Below, piece after piece: positions 26,771 to 37,873 of a DNA stretch of 64,000 bases. A program made the translations under genes and the position numbers. A model generated the notes under the pieces. It saw nothing but the letters and a program-made list of their open reading frames with translations, was not told where the DNA came from and did not search any database. This stretch comes from Chlorobaculum sp. MV4-Y (lineage in GTDB: Bacteria; Bacteroidota; Chlorobiia; Chlorobiales; Chlorobiaceae). The stretch is from the NCBI RefSeq assembly GCF_025244685.1, contig NZ_CP104202.1, positions 1,874,471-1,938,470 on the forward strand, written 5' to 3'. The first letter of the stretch is position 1. Each line of letters begins with the position of its first letter.

Positions 26771-28645
26771 CTATGTTCTTCCGAACATACGGTCAAGTTC
26801 GCCAAGTGAAAGCCTGATGATCACTGGCCTGCCATGCGGACAGACGTAGGGCATCCGGGTGGCGAAGAGGCGGTCGATGAGCATCCGCATCTCCTCGACG
26901 CCGAGTTTCTGGCCGGTCATGATAGCGTTGCGGCAGGAGTACGATTTGGCGAGGTTGTCGCGCTTTTCGAGCTTCAGCTTCGCGGCATTCTCCTGATACT
27001 CGGCAATCATGTCCTGCAAGATCGTTGCCTCCGCACCATCGCGCACATCAGGCGGCACCCCCTCGATCATGACGCTCATTCCGCCAAAAGGCCGGATGTT
27101 AAAGCCAAGCCTGTACAACTCGTCACTGATCTCCTCGAAAACCTCGTACTGCCACGGTTTAAGGTCGATCTTCTGCGGAAACAGCAACTGCTGAGAGTTC
27201 GGCGCCGCCTCGTTCATCACGTCGATGGCGCGCTCGTAAAGCACACGCTCGTGCGCCACGTGCTGATCGATAATCATCAGCCCGGTCTTGATCTGGCAGA
27301 TAATGTACTTGTTGTGCAGCTGCCAGATTTTCGGCTCTTTCTCCGGTGCGACCGGGTTCTGCTCGTCGGCGATGGCCGGCTCATCCGCCGACGGGGTCAG
27401 CAGCGACTCCTGTACCATCAGAGCCGGGCCTGTTCCGGCAAACGGCGATGTTTCCGGTGAACAGTCGAAAAGCGGCGGCGGAACGGCAACGGGAGCACTG
27501 AACGCCCCCTCCCGGTAATTCCGGTACAGATCACCCGTCGTCGAGGTTTTTCCAGAAAACGAGGAGTACGAGAGCTTCCGCGACGGAGCTTCCGGCAATC
27601 CCGGTTCGCCCTGACCGGCAGACGCGTATGGCATCGAAAGCGACGCCTCGGGTGAAAAATCAGCCGTTCGGATGGCGCGCTTGACCACCGGATAGACCAT
27701 GCTCCGAATGCTTTTTTCATCCTCGAAGCGCACTTCGAGTTTTGCCGGATGGACGTTCACATCCACCAGCGCCGGGTCGAGACCAAGAAAGAGCAGCGCA
27801 AAAGGAGACTGCCGCTCTTCGAGCAACTCGCCGTAAGCCTGCTGCACCGCCTGCACGAGCATCCTGTTCTGGATCAGGCGGCGGTTGATGAAAAAGTACT
27901 GGTCATATTTCTGGCGCACCATCATTCCCGGCTTGCCGAGATAGCCGCTGATGGTCATGTAGTCGTTCTCCTCGGTCACCTCGATGAGGCTCTCGCCGAA
28001 TCCCTCGCCGTAAAAGTGACTCAGCCGCTCCCGCACGTCGGGCGTGCGGAGGTGGAACAGCTCCTCGTCGTCGTTGATCATGCGCCACTCGATCTCGGGA
28101 TAGGAGAGCACGAACGCCTTGACCGTCTCATGGATGTGTTTGAACTCGGTGGCGTTGGATTTGAGGAACTTGCGGCGGGCGGGCACGTTGAAAAAGAGGT
28201 TCCGGACAGCAATGGAGGTGCCGGGTTCACACTGCGCGGGCTGGGGAGTTTCGATAACTCCGCCGTCGCTTTTGAGCAACGTGCCAAGCGGATTGCCCGC
28301 CTTGCGGGTCTTCAGCTCGAAGTGCGAGACCGAGGAGATGCTCGCCAGCGCCTCGCCGCGAAAACCGAGCGTGCGGAGCGCATCGAGGTCGTCAACCTCA
28401 GAAATCTTGCTGGTGGCGAAGCGCTCCACGCTGAGCAGCACGTCGTCGCTCTCCATGCCGCAGCCATTGTCGATGATCTGCACGAGCTGCCGACCGGCAT
28501 CTTTTATAATGACGGTGATGCGGCTCGCGCCGGAGTCGATGGAGTTCTCGATCAGCTCCTTGACCGCCGAGGCCGGGCGCTGCACCACCTCGCCAGCGGA
28601 GATTTTATTAGCGACAATATCGGGAAGTCTTGCAATGGAAGCCAT
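26771..28645 (-). CDS. mutL: DNA mismatch repair protein MutL
   Basis: 624-residue GHKL ATPase that links mismatch recognition to strand incision. The N-terminal ATPase motifs are AGEVVQRPASAVKELIENS, DNGCGM and TLGFRGEALASI. After a Pro/Ser-rich linker (about residues 340-430) the C-terminal domain has DQHVAHERVLYERA, the endonuclease metal site. CPHGRP near the C-terminus supports this. It is therefore the nicking type found in bacteria without MutH. Confidence 0.96.
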   Translation of the reverse strand: MASIARLPDIVANKISAGEVVQRPASAVKELIENSIDSGASRITVIIKDAGRQLVQIIDNGCGMESDDVLLSVERFATSKISEVDDLDALRTLGFRGEALASISSVSHFELKTRKAGNPLGTLLKSDGGVIETPQPAQCEPGTSIAVRNLFFNVPARRKFLKSNATEFKHIHETVKAFVLSYPEIEWRMINDDEELFHLRTPDVRERLSHFYGEGFGESLIEVTEENDYMTISGYLGKPGMMVRQKYDQYFFINRRLIQNRMLVQAVQQAYGELLEERQSPFALLFLGLDPALVDVNVHPAKLEVRFEDEKSIRSMVYPVVKRAIRTADFSPEASLSMPYASAGQGEPGLPEAPSRKLSYSSFSGKTSTTGDLYRNYREGAFSAPVAVPPPLFDCSPETSPFAGTGPALMVQESLLTPSADEPAIADEQNPVAPEKEPKIWQLHNKYIICQIKTGLMIIDQHVAHERVLYERAIDVMNEAAPNSQQLLFPQKIDLKPWQYEVFEEISDELYRLGFNIRPFGGMSVMIEGVPPDVRDGAEATILQDMIAEYQENAAKLKLEKRDNLAKSYSCRNAIMTGQKLGVEEMRMLIDRLFATRMPYVCPHGRPVIIRLSLGELDRMFGRT

Positions 28646-28761
28646 ACAATGAACACACGGTTTTCAATGAATCCAGTCTCGTCCGGGGCACTCCCGGGTC
28701 ATCAGTATCATTCGACAAAGTGGCATATTCCGGGAGCTTTTGAAAGCGTCGCTGAAAAATA

Positions 28762-30033
28762 TCAGAACTCCATCTCTTTCAGACGAACCAACAATCCTCG
28801 AAGCGCGGCTTCGCTGAAGCGGAGTTTGTTCTGGCGGCGGTCGCCGTACATGATGAGGCGGGTGGCCTCGACCTGCACCGAGCCATCGGGCGACTTCGAG
28901 GCGACGCCGACGCAAACCGTGCCGACGGGCTTCTCCGGCGTGCTGCCGCCCGGCCCCGCGATGCCGGTGGTGGCGACGGCGATATCCGCACCGCTCCGTT
29001 CGAGGCAGCCGCGCGCCATCTCCGAGGCGACTGGCTCGCTCACCGCGCCGTGCTCTTCGATGGTGGCGGGATCGACGCCGAGCAGCCGCACCTTCGCCTG
29101 GTTGCTGTAGGTGACCAAGCCTTCGAGAAAGCAGCCCGACGAGCCGGGCACGTCGGTCAACCGGCTCCCCACCAGCCCGCCGGTGCACGACTCGGCCACG
29201 GCGACGGTCAACCCCTTTTCCAGCAATGTTTTGACGACCACCTCTTCGAGCGTCACCTCCGAGGTCGCATAGACGAAGTGGCCCGCTTTCGCTGCAATGG
29301 CCTCAACCACACGGCGGTTCTCCTCCTCCACCGACTCTTTGTCTGTACCCGAAGTGCTGACCATGAGACTGACTCCAACGGCGTGCGGCAGATAGGCGAG
29401 GGTCGTGCCGGATGGCAGCGAATCTTCGACCTCCGCGATCATGCTCGCCAGAAGCGATTCGCCGATGCCCGTCGTCATGACGGGGGTGTGGCGGATAAAG
29501 GCTCCGGAGAGCGGCGCGAAGAACGGGATGACCGTCAGGCGCATCATCTCCTCCATCTCGGTCGGCACACCAGGCATGAGGACAAGGTGACGGCCTGCAA
29601 AGCGCGGAGCGCAGTCGATGATCATGCCGGGAGCGGTGCCTTTCGTATTCGGGATCGCGACCGATCCCTCGATCACCATCGCCTGATCTTTCATGATGTC
29701 GCTGACGGGACGATTGCGGCGGCGGAAGTATTCGGCGATGCGCTCGAATGACGGCTCGTCGAGCACCAGCCCGCGCCCCAGCAGCTCCCGAACCGCGTCG
29801 CGCGTCCGGTCGTCGTTGGTCGGCCCAAGACCGCCGGTCATCAGCACGAGGTCGGCATCCGCGAGCGACGAGACGATGGAGTCGCGGATCGCCTGCGGAT
29901 CGTCAGAGCAGGCGACGATGCGCGTGACCGGAATGCCAATGTCGCTTAGTTCGCGAGCGATGAACGGCGCGTTGGTGTTGACCCGGTGCCCCTTGAGCAG
30001 CTCGTCGCCGACGGAGATGATGATCGCCTTCAT
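28762..30033 (-). CDS. cinA: CinA-family nicotinamide-nucleotide amidase
   Basis: 423 residues with two domains. Residues 1-170 are a MoCF-like COG1058 domain ([35 protein letters not shown]), usually an ADP-ribose pyrophosphatase. The C-terminal domain ([39 protein letters not shown]) is the PncC-type amidase that returns nicotinamide mononucleotide to nicotinate mononucleotide. The start lies 9 bases from the thrA stop on the same strand. Confidence 0.93.
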   Translation of the reverse strand: MKAIIISVGDELLKGHRVNTNAPFIARELSDIGIPVTRIVACSDDPQAIRDSIVSSLADADLVLMTGGLGPTNDDRTRDAVRELLGRGLVLDEPSFERIAEYFRRRNRPVSDIMKDQAMVIEGSVAIPNTKGTAPGMIIDCAPRFAGRHLVLMPGVPTEMEEMMRLTVIPFFAPLSGAFIRHTPVMTTGIGESLLASMIAEVEDSLPSGTTLAYLPHAVGVSLMVSTSGTDKESVEEENRRVVEAIAAKAGHFVYATSEVTLEEVVVKTLLEKGLTVAVAESCTGGLVGSRLTDVPGSSGCFLEGLVTYSNQAKVRLLGVDPATIEEHGAVSEPVASEMARGCLERSGADIAVATTGIAGPGGSTPEKPVGTVCVGVASKSPDGSVQVEATRLIMYGDRRQNKLRFSEAALRGLLVRLKEMEF

Positions 30034-30042
30034 ATCAGTGCC

Positions 30043-32505
30043 TCAAACCAGATAGCTCGCGATGCGGAGAATGTCGGCAAAGACGCCGCCCGCTGTCACC
30101 TCGCCGCCAGCGCCTGGGCCCTTGACCACCAATGGCGTCCTGAGGTAGCGCTCGGTCGTAAAAACCACGAGGTTCTCCGTGCCGTTCAACCCGGCTACGG
30201 GGCTTTCGAGCGGCACGCGCTTCAAGCCGACCTTCGCCTTGCCATCACGAAGCTCGCCGGTGTAGGCGATGGTCATCCCCTCGCTCGCGGCGCTCGCCAT
30301 CTCCTCGACGTACCAGTCATCGATGGAGGAGAGCTGGTCGAGGAACTCGGCAGGCGACATTTCGCCGCGCAGCGCCTCGGGCACGAGGCTCTGGCACTCG
30401 ACATCGGCGTACTCGAGCTGGTAGCCAAGCTCCCTGCCGAGAATGAGCAGCTTGCGGGCGAAATCGGCCCCGGAGAGGTCGTCGCGCGGATCGGGTTCGG
30501 TGTAACCGGCCTCCTTGGCCTTGCGGACGATTTCGCTGAAACGTCCGCCCTTGCGCAATTCGTTGAAGATGAAGCTTAACGTGCCGGACAAAACTCCCTC
30601 GATGCAGACGATCTTGTCGCCGCTGTTTTTCAGGTCGTTGAGGGTGTTGATGATCGGCAAACCCGCCCCAACATTGGTTTCGTAGAGGAACTTCGCGTTG
30701 CTGGAGCGCAACGCATCCATAATCTTGCGATACAGAACCCACGGCCCCGCCATGCCGAGCTTGTTGGCCGTGGCAACGGAGATGTTCGCCCGGAGCAGCG
30801 CGGGGTAGCACTCGGCCACCTGCCTGCTCGCCGTGCAGTCCACAACGATGGTGTTGTGCAGGTTCCGCTCCTGAATCAGGCGGATGTAGTGGCCGATCCC
30901 TTCGTGCGACTCGCGCGGCTTCAGCGAATCGTGCCAGTGTTCGAGGTCAATGCCTGCGGGATCGATGCACATCGAGCGGGTGTTGGCCAGCCCGGCGACA
31001 ACGACGTCGAGAGCCATCTCCTTCTGCAAAGTGGCGCGATGCTGGTGGATCTGGCTGATGAGGCTCTTGGCGATGGTACCGGTACCCGCGATGAAAACAT
31101 GCACCTTGCGCATCGAGAGAAAGAAGGACTCGTGGATGCAATTGAGCGCCTTGTCTTCGTCCGCGCTGTCGATGACCAGCGAAATGTTCATCTCGTTGGC
31201 CCCTTGCGCCACGGCGATCACGTTGACGCCGTTCTTGCCGAGCGTCTCGAAGAGCTGCGCCGACACGCCGGGGTGGCCCGACATCTTGTTGCCCACCACG
31301 GCCACCATCGCCAGATTGCGGCGGACGCTGACCGGATCGATCCGGCGCTCCTCGATTTCGCGGGCAAACTCCTCTTCAAGCACCTTCTTTGCCACTGAAG
31401 CCTGTCCGGGCGCGATGGCCAGGCTGATCGACTGCTCCGACGAAGCCTGCGAAATAAAGATGATGTTGATGGCGTGGCGCGCCAGGCAGGTGAACAGGCG
31501 CGACGCCGTGCCCGGTACGCCCGCCATGCCGCTGCCGGAGAGACTGAGCAGCACCACATGGTTAATCGAAGTCAGACCGGTGACCGTGCCCTGAAGCCCC
31601 TCGGCGCTCGCCGCCTCGTGGCCGATTCGCGTGCCGGGAGCGCCGGGGTTGAAAGAGTTCTTGATGCGCAACGCAATGCCCGCCTTCATGACCGGCTGCA
31701 CGGCGAGAGGATGCAGCACCTTCGCGCCAGCGTGAGAGAGTTCCATCGCCTCGGCATAACTGATCTCCGGGATAACCCATGCGTCGGGTACGCGCTTGGG
31801 ATCGGCGCTGTAGAAGCCATCGACATCAGTCCATATCCACACCTCTTCGGCATGGAGCGCCGCGCCGAGGATGGCCGCCGTGAAGTCGGAACCGCCGCGC
31901 CCGAGGTTGGTCACGCTGCCATCCGGCGCGGAGGCGATGAATCCGGTAACCACCGGCAGAACATCGAAACTCCGGAATCGTTCGTGAATCAGCTTCCCTG
32001 TCGCCAGACGATCCACCTTGGCAAAGCAATGGTTGTCGTCGGTCACGATCAGTTGGCGGGCATCGACGCATTCAGCAGGCGTACCCGAAACGTGCAGGTA
32101 GCGACTCACAATGCGACACGACAGCCGTTCGCCGTAACTCAGCACAAGGGCGAGACTCTTGTCTGAAAGCTCCCTGAGCAGAAAAACGCCGTGCAGCACA
32201 TCGGTCAGTTCGGCCATCATCTCACCCAACCAGGTCTGTTCTGCTGACGCCTCCGTACCGAACAGTTCGCGGATGATCCCGCCATGCAGCGAGGCGATTC
32301 CTTCGAGTTTATCGCGGTATGCCGCCTCGCCTTTTCCAGCCAGCGCCGCAGTCTCGGCAAGCATGTCGGTCACCTTGCCAATCGCTGACACCACGACCAT
32401 AAGCGGAGTGCTGCTCAACTCGCGCCTGATAATGCCAGCCACGTTGCTGATCTTTGCCGCCGAAGCGATCGACGAACCTCCGAACTTGAATACCCTCATC
32501 TTCAA
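30043..32505 (-). CDS. thrA: Bifunctional aspartokinase/homoserine dehydrogenase
   Basis: First and third steps of threonine synthesis in one 820-residue protein. Residues 1-290 are the aspartokinase (MRVFKFGGSSIASAAKI, NLGRGGSDFTAAIL). Residues about 310-455 hold two ACT-type regulatory segments (VLLSLSGSGMAGVPG, MVAVVGNKMSGHPGVSAQL), likely threonine-sensitive. Residues from 465 form homoserine dehydrogenase (VFIAGTGTIAKSLISQI, EGVLSGTLSFIFNEL, EPDPRDDLSGADFARKL). Met 3 is an alternative start. thrB and thrC lie 3 kb away on the other strand. Confidence 0.96.
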   Translation of the reverse strand: MKMRVFKFGGSSIASAAKISNVAGIIRRELSSTPLMVVVSAIGKVTDMLAETAALAGKGEAAYRDKLEGIASLHGGIIRELFGTEASAEQTWLGEMMAELTDVLHGVFLLRELSDKSLALVLSYGERLSCRIVSRYLHVSGTPAECVDARQLIVTDDNHCFAKVDRLATGKLIHERFRSFDVLPVVTGFIASAPDGSVTNLGRGGSDFTAAILGAALHAEEVWIWTDVDGFYSADPKRVPDAWVIPEISYAEAMELSHAGAKVLHPLAVQPVMKAGIALRIKNSFNPGAPGTRIGHEAASAEGLQGTVTGLTSINHVVLLSLSGSGMAGVPGTASRLFTCLARHAINIIFISQASSEQSISLAIAPGQASVAKKVLEEEFAREIEERRIDPVSVRRNLAMVAVVGNKMSGHPGVSAQLFETLGKNGVNVIAVAQGANEMNISLVIDSADEDKALNCIHESFFLSMRKVHVFIAGTGTIAKSLISQIHQHRATLQKEMALDVVVAGLANTRSMCIDPAGIDLEHWHDSLKPRESHEGIGHYIRLIQERNLHNTIVVDCTASRQVAECYPALLRANISVATANKLGMAGPWVLYRKIMDALRSSNAKFLYETNVGAGLPIINTLNDLKNSGDKIVCIEGVLSGTLSFIFNELRKGGRFSEIVRKAKEAGYTEPDPRDDLSGADFARKLLILGRELGYQLEYADVECQSLVPEALRGEMSPAEFLDQLSSIDDWYVEEMASAASEGMTIAYTGELRDGKAKVGLKRVPLESPVAGLNGTENLVVFTTERYLRTPLVVKGPGAGGEVTAGGVFADILRIASYLV

Positions 32506-32660
32506 CCTTGCTGCGTTACACGATTAAATTTGTCTTTGTAATTTCTTACGAGCAGGGCAATAAAACAAACCGGGAAATGCTCTTTTTCCGGAAGTTTTGG
32601 TTATGCCGGGAATTCAGCAACCCCAACGAGAAGCTGCAGAATTGGCCTTTTACGGTCTCC

Positions 32661-32702
32661 GGGACGAGCGGGACTTTTTTCACCACAAGTCCTGCTCGTC
32701 CC
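32661..32702. promoter_or_regulatory. Long stem-loop upstream of thrA
   Basis: GGGACGAGCGGGACT and AGTCCTGCTCGTCCC pair over 15 positions with one mismatch around a 12-base loop. It starts about 155 bases upstream of the thrA ATG and just past the atpG terminator. A role as thrA leader structure or secondary terminator is possible, but no leader peptide rich in Thr or Ile codons was seen. Confidence 0.45.
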
Positions 32703-32728
32703 AGCAGCGCTATTCTCCTTTCTGCCCC

Positions 32729-32763
32729 AAAAAAAAGAAAGCGCCCGATACCGAGGCGCTTTC
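32729..32763 (-). terminator. Terminator of the atpA-atpG operon
   Basis: GAAAGCGCC (32737-32745) and GGCGCTTTC (32755-32763) form a 9-bp stem. On the minus strand it is followed by eight T. It begins 29 bases after the atpG stop. Confidence 0.92.
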
Positions 32764-32791
32764 TGTAAAATAGCTGCTGTTGCTTGCGCAA

Positions 32792-33670
32792 TCACTGCTT
32801 CAGAGCATCGGCGCCGGCGACGATTTCGCTCAACTCCTTGGTGATCGCGGCCTGACGTGCGCGGTTGTAGCTGATGTTCAGCACGCGGATCAGCTCCTTG
32901 GCGTTCTCCGTGGCCGAATCCATTGCAGCCATTCGTGCAGCCTGCTCGGCGGCGTTGGACTCCAGCATCACACGCCACATCTGGGTGTGCAGATGCTTGG
33001 GCACAAGCTCGTCGATGATAGCGGCTGGCGAAGGTTCGTAAAGGTACTCGCTGCTCGATCCCTTCTCCGCGCCCTGCTCGGGAGCGATCGGCAAAAGCTG
33101 CTCGGTCCTGAGGTTGGGCGCAAGCACTGACTTGAACTCGTTATAGACCAGCACGACACGATCGACCTCTCCACTGAGGTACATCTTCGAGGCCGTATCG
33201 GCAATCTCCCTGGCCGAGTCGAAGCTGAGATTCTGAAACACGCCGGGATAACCGGCCGCCAGTTTGTATCCCCGCTTGCGGAAAAACTCGGTGCCTTTGG
33301 TGCCAGCGCAGATCATGGTGACGCCACCCTTGGCGTGCAGCGCCGCGTAATCCTCGTGGATGACCCGCTGGGCCATCTTGATGATATTGGCATTGAAGCC
33401 ACCGCACAGACCTCTGTCTGAAGTGACCAGAATGACCAGCACGTTATTGACCTCTTCGCGGGGCGAGAGCAGGGGATTGAGCGAGGTATCGACCTTGGCC
33501 GAAAGCGATGCGAGCATCTCTTTCAGCTTCCCGGCATACGGACGGGCCTGGATCGCCCGATCCTGCGCTCTTCTGAGCTTGGCGGCGGCAACCATCTTCA
33601 TGGCCTTGGTCACCTGCTGCGTGGATTTGATACCCTTGAGGCGTATGCGTATGTCCTTTAAAGTAGGCAT
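32792..33670 (-). CDS. atpG: ATP synthase F1 gamma subunit
   Basis: Central rotor stalk subunit of F1. The 292 residues begin [20 protein letters not shown] and end [16 protein letters not shown], the two conserved helices that make up the stalk. [14 protein letters not shown] is the classic internal motif. It follows atpA by 87 bases and ends at a strong terminator. No other ATP synthase genes are within the window, so the operon is split, as known in green sulfur bacteria. Confidence 0.96.
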   Translation of the reverse strand: MPTLKDIRIRLKGIKSTQQVTKAMKMVAAAKLRRAQDRAIQARPYAGKLKEMLASLSAKVDTSLNPLLSPREEVNNVLVILVTSDRGLCGGFNANIIKMAQRVIHEDYAALHAKGGVTMICAGTKGTEFFRKRGYKLAAGYPGVFQNLSFDSAREIADTASKMYLSGEVDRVVLVYNEFKSVLAPNLRTEQLLPIAPEQGAEKGSSSEYLYEPSPAAIIDELVPKHLHTQMWRVMLESNAAEQAARMAAMDSATENAKELIRVLNISYNRARQAAITKELSEIVAGADALKQ

Positions 33671-33757
33671 GTATTCCGAAACATTGTTGGTATTGCCAAT
33701 AACCTTGCTAACGTCCCTGATCTTACAGGGGCGTTCAGCTCACTCTTGCGTCTGCCT

Positions 33758-35338
33758 TCAGGCTTTGTTCTTTTCTTTGAAAGAGGTGACATATTTTTCA
33801 GCCACATCTTTCAGCTTCGAAGCGATGTCAGACTCAAGTGTCCCCTTCTCCGCGATAGAAGAGAGAATTTCGGGATGCTTCTGTTCGAGCATGGCGAGAA
33901 ACTCCTCTTCAAAACGGCGAACCTGCTTGAGGTCAACCGAATCGAGCAGCCCCTGAGTGCCGACAAAAATGATCGCGACCTGCTTCTCGACCGGCATGGG
34001 GATATACTGGCCCTGCTTGAGGATTTCAACCAGACGGCCGCCGCGATCGAGCTGTGCCTTGGTGCTCTTGTCGAGATCGGAACCGAATTTTGAGAAGGCC
34101 TCAAGTTCGCGGAACTGTGCCAGATCGAGCCTGAGCGTACCGGCAACCTTTTTCATCGCCTTGATCTGCGCGGCACCGCCAACGCGGGAGACCGAGATAC
34201 CGACGTTGATAGCCGGACGCTGACCGGCGTTGAACAGGTTCGACTCAAGGAAGATCTGACCGTCGGTGATCGAGATCACGTTGGTCGGAATGTAAGCGGA
34301 AACGTCACCAGCCTGGGTTTCGATGACCGGAAGCGCCGTGAGGCTGCCGCCACCCTTGACAAGAGGCTTCAGCGGTTCTGGCAGGTCGTTCATTTTCTTG
34401 GCCACCTCGATGTCGTCGGTGATCTTTGCAGCACGCTCGAGAAGACGGGAGTGCAGATAGAACACATCACCGGGGTACGCTTCGCGTCCCGGCGGACGGC
34501 GGAGGAGCAGGGAGAGCTGGCGGTAAGCCACGGCCTGCTTGGAAAGATCATCGTAAACAACCAGCGCGTGACGGCCGGTGTCGCGGAAGAACTCGCCGAT
34601 GGTAGCGCCAGCAAACGGAGCGATGAACTGGAGCGGAGCCGGGTCGGAGGCGGTAGCCGATACAACCGTGGTGTACTCCATCGCGCCATACTTTTCGAGG
34701 GTGTTGACCACCTGGGCGACGGTCGAGCCTTTCAGGCCGACAGCCACATAGATGCAGTAAACGCCTTTGCCTTTCTGGTTGATAATGGTGTCGAGAGCGA
34801 CAGCGGTTTTACCCGTCTGGCGGTCACCGATGATCAGCTCACGCTGGCCGCGGCCGATCGGAATCATCGCGTCGATAGCTTTCAGACCGGTCTGAAGCGG
34901 CTCGTGCACCGACTTACGGAAAATAACACCGGGAGCGCGACGCTCGAGCGGCAGACGGATATCGGTGTTGATCGGCCCCTTGCCGTCGATCGGCTCGCCG
35001 AGCGGGTTGATAACCCTGCCGAGCATCGCCTCGCCGACCGGAATCGAAGCGAGAATCTTGGTTCTCTTGACCGTATCGCCTTCCTTGACCGCGTTGGACT
35101 CGCCGAACAACACAGCACCGACGTTGTCTTCTTCGAGGTTCAATGCCATTCCCATCACATTGTGGGGAAATTCGAGGAGCTCGCCTGCGGCCACTTTAGA
35201 CAAGCCGTAAATACGGGCAATACCGTCACCGACCTGCAGAACGGTTCCTACATCATATACATCCGCTTCCGACTCGAAACCGGCGAGTTGCTTGCGGAGT
35301 ATGGAAGACACCTCATCGGGTCTGACTGCTGTTGACAT
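33758..35338 (-). CDS. atpA: ATP synthase F1 alpha subunit
   Basis: Non-catalytic nucleotide-binding F1 subunit of 526 residues. The N-terminus begins [33 protein letters not shown] is the P-loop, and the family signature [14 protein letters not shown] lies near residue 370. It stands upstream of atpG in a two-gene operon, divergent from thrB. The spacer of about 210 bases should hold both promoters. Confidence 0.97.
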   Translation of the reverse strand: MSTAVRPDEVSSILRKQLAGFESEADVYDVGTVLQVGDGIARIYGLSKVAAGELLEFPHNVMGMALNLEEDNVGAVLFGESNAVKEGDTVKRTKILASIPVGEAMLGRVINPLGEPIDGKGPINTDIRLPLERRAPGVIFRKSVHEPLQTGLKAIDAMIPIGRGQRELIIGDRQTGKTAVALDTIINQKGKGVYCIYVAVGLKGSTVAQVVNTLEKYGAMEYTTVVSATASDPAPLQFIAPFAGATIGEFFRDTGRHALVVYDDLSKQAVAYRQLSLLLRRPPGREAYPGDVFYLHSRLLERAAKITDDIEVAKKMNDLPEPLKPLVKGGGSLTALPVIETQAGDVSAYIPTNVISITDGQIFLESNLFNAGQRPAINVGISVSRVGGAAQIKAMKKVAGTLRLDLAQFRELEAFSKFGSDLDKSTKAQLDRGGRLVEILKQGQYIPMPVEKQVAIIFVGTQGLLDSVDLKQVRRFEEEFLAMLEQKHPEILSSIAEKGTLESDIASKLKDVAEKYVTSFKEKNKA

Positions 35339-35548
35339 ATGGAAATCGATAGGTTATTGTTAAGAAAAGAAAAAGATTCTCCGTACCTTCTCATGATTTC
35401 GGCTACGGCCTGTAACTCTCCTGAAAATTGATTCAGAATTTAATGAAAAGCATTCAGTTATTCAAATGCCAGAACCAATTTGGATAATCATCGTTTCCGG
35501 ACTGCTACGCTACCAGACCAAATCAGGAATCTTTCCCCGAATCGCGCC

Positions 35549-36523
35549 ATGAAAACCGTCACTGGATTTGCTTCAGCAACGGCTGGAAACGTTGCCTGCG
35601 GTTTTGACGTCCTCGGTTTCGCCATCACCGAACCTGGAGACGAGGTCGTTCTGGCGCTTCACGATGAGCGCAGGAGCGACTGCCCCGTTTCGATCACCTC
35701 GATTGTGGGTGACGGCGGAGCCTTGCCGCTCGACCCGAAAAAAAACACCTCGAGCTTCGTTGTCCTCAAGTTCCTTGAATATATCCGCACCACGAAAGGC
35801 ATCCCGTTTGACGGTCACATCGATCTGGTGCTCAAAAAAAATCTGCCACTCTCCAGCGGTATGGGCAGCAGCGCGGCAAGCGCCGCAGCAGCACTGATTG
35901 CCGCCAATGAGCTGTTCGGCTCGCCTTGCACCAAAATGGAGCTGGTGCATTTCGCCATCGAGGGCGAGCGCGTCGCCTGCGGTTCGGCTCATGCTGACAA
36001 TGCAGCTCCGGCCATGCTCGGCAACTTCATTCTGATCCGCAGCTACAATCCGCTCGACCTGATCACCATAAGGCCACCGGCCAACCTCTTCTGCACACTC
36101 GTGCACCCGCACACCGAACTCAAGACCTCGTTCGCCCGCTCCGTGCTGCCGAAATCGATTCCGCTTTCGACCGCCACACAGCAATGGGGCAACGTCGGCG
36201 CTCTCATTACGGGCCTGCTGATGGAGGATTACGACCTGATCGGACGGGCGCTGGTGGATGTGGTCGCCGAGCCGAAACGCGCGCCGCTCATTCCGGGATT
36301 CATCGAGGTCAAACAGGCCGCGCTCGACGCGGGAGCGCTCGGTTGCAGCATCGCTGGCTCCGGCCCGTCGGTCTTCGCCTTCTCCTCGTCCAGGCAAACC
36401 GCAGAATCGGTGGGTGCAGCCATGCAGTCGGCGTTCCTACACTCAAAGGCTGCGCTCGCATCCGACATGTGGATCTCGCCGATTTGCAGCCAGGGCGCGC
36501 GCATCATCAGCACAACTTCTTGA
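35549..36523 (+). CDS. thrB: Homoserine kinase
   Basis: GHMP kinase phosphorylating homoserine. ATG 35549 gives MKTVTGFASATAGNVACGFD, the usual N-terminus, and 324 residues; the frame open to 35480 adds an unlikely leader. The ATP loop LPLSSGMGSSAASAAAALIA and the C-terminal GCSIAGSGPSVFAFSS are standard. thrC begins 14 bases after the stop, so the two form an operon that completes threonine synthesis with thrA. Confidence 0.95.
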   Translation: MKTVTGFASATAGNVACGFDVLGFAITEPGDEVVLALHDERRSDCPVSITSIVGDGGALPLDPKKNTSSFVVLKFLEYIRTTKGIPFDGHIDLVLKKNLPLSSGMGSSAASAAAALIAANELFGSPCTKMELVHFAIEGERVACGSAHADNAAPAMLGNFILIRSYNPLDLITIRPPANLFCTLVHPHTELKTSFARSVLPKSIPLSTATQQWGNVGALITGLLMEDYDLIGRALVDVVAEPKRAPLIPGFIEVKQAALDAGALGCSIAGSGPSVFAFSSSRQTAESVGAAMQSAFLHSKAALASDMWISPICSQGARIISTTS

Positions 36524-36536
36524 AACGCATCCCGAT

Positions 36537-37853
36537 ATGATCTTCTACAGCACCACGAAAGCATCCGCTCCCGTCACGATGAAAAAAGCCACTCTCGAAG
36601 GGCTCGCACCCGACGGAGGGTTGTATGTTCCATCGACAATGCCGCACTGCTCCGCCAAAGAGATTGCCCTTCTGGAGAGCGGCTCATTCAACAATATTGC
36701 TTTTGCTATCGCCAAAAAGTTCGCCGGTGACGAAATCCCGCTCGACCGCCTCTCGGAGCTGATCGACGAGTGTTTTACCTTCGACACGCCGCTGCACGAA
36801 CTTGACCCGGACACCTTCGTCGAGGAGCTGTTCCATGGTCCGACGCTCGCCTTCAAGGATTACGGCGCTCGATTCCTTGCGCGGATGACCGGCTACTTCG
36901 CCGCCGAAGAGAGCCGCCTCATCACGGTACTGGTCGCCACGTCGGGCGACACCGGCAGCGCTGTGGCCTACGGCTTTCACGGCATCCCGAACACCCGCGT
37001 GGTACTGCTCTACCCGTCGGGCAAGGTGAGCCGATTGCAGGAGCAACAGCTCACCACGGCAGGTGACAACGTCTTCGCTCTCGAAGTGCAGGGCGATTTC
37101 GACGACTGCCAGCGCCTCGTCAAGCAGGCATTCGTCGATAATTCGCTCCGGCAGAAGCTGACCTTGACCTCGGCAAACTCCATCAACATTTCGCGCCTGA
37201 TTCCGCAATCGTTCTACTACGCCTGGGCGGCCCTCCAGCTCCGCCAGCGCCAGCCCGGCGCGCTGCCGATCTTCTCAGTGCCGAGCGGCAACTACGGCAA
37301 CCTGACGGCGGGCGTAATGGCAAAGATGATGGGCTTCCCGATTGGCAGATTCATCGCCGCCTCGAACGCTAACGACAGCGTCACGCGCTACCTCGACGAG
37401 GGGCGCTACGAGCCGAAGCCGACCGTCCGGACGCTGACCACGGCTATGGATGTCGGCAATCCAAGCAACTTCGCGAGGCTGCGCTACTTCTTCGACGACG
37501 ATTTCCGGAAGATGGGCCAACAGATCACCGGCATCGCGGTCTCGGATGCGGAGACCGTCGAAACGATCCGCTCGGTCTACGAGAAATACGGTTATGTCAT
37601 GGATCCACACACCGCCGTCGGATACCATGCGCTTGAGTGTTTCCGCAAGGATCATGCTGGTGAAGGCAAACCGGGCGTGGTGCTTTCAACGGCACATCCT
37701 GTCAAGTTCGACGAAGCAATCAAGGTGGCTACCGGCAATGAAGTACCGCTTCCGGAAGCGATGGAAGAGATTATGAACAAGCCGAAAAAAGCCACCATGA
37801 TAGGCAACCGCTACGAAGAGCTGGCGCGCTTCCTGACTGAACTCGATCGTTAA
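36537..37853 (+). CDS. thrC: Threonine synthase
   Basis: PLP enzyme converting phosphohomoserine to threonine. ATG 36537 starts MIFYSTTKASAPVTMKKATL, giving 438 residues. GPTLAFKDYGARFLARM carries the PLP lysine in the E. coli-type longer synthase, and ATSGDTGSAVAYGF binds the phosphate. The longer open frame upstream lies inside thrB and is not used. plsC starts 20 bases downstream and may be cotranscribed. Confidence 0.95.
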   Translation: MIFYSTTKASAPVTMKKATLEGLAPDGGLYVPSTMPHCSAKEIALLESGSFNNIAFAIAKKFAGDEIPLDRLSELIDECFTFDTPLHELDPDTFVEELFHGPTLAFKDYGARFLARMTGYFAAEESRLITVLVATSGDTGSAVAYGFHGIPNTRVVLLYPSGKVSRLQEQQLTTAGDNVFALEVQGDFDDCQRLVKQAFVDNSLRQKLTLTSANSINISRLIPQSFYYAWAALQLRQRQPGALPIFSVPSGNYGNLTAGVMAKMMGFPIGRFIAASNANDSVTRYLDEGRYEPKPTVRTLTTAMDVGNPSNFARLRYFFDDDFRKMGQQITGIAVSDAETVETIRSVYEKYGYVMDPHTAVGYHALECFRKDHAGEGKPGVVLSTAHPVKFDEAIKVATGNEVPLPEAMEEIMNKPKKATMIGNRYEELARFLTELDR

Positions 37854-37873
37854 GCAATCGGACTTGATGGCTT

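Noticed and set aside
32546-32791. 81-residue frame upstream of thrA as a possible leader peptide
   Set aside because: It spans the atpG terminator and has no run of Thr or Ile codons as attenuation would need.
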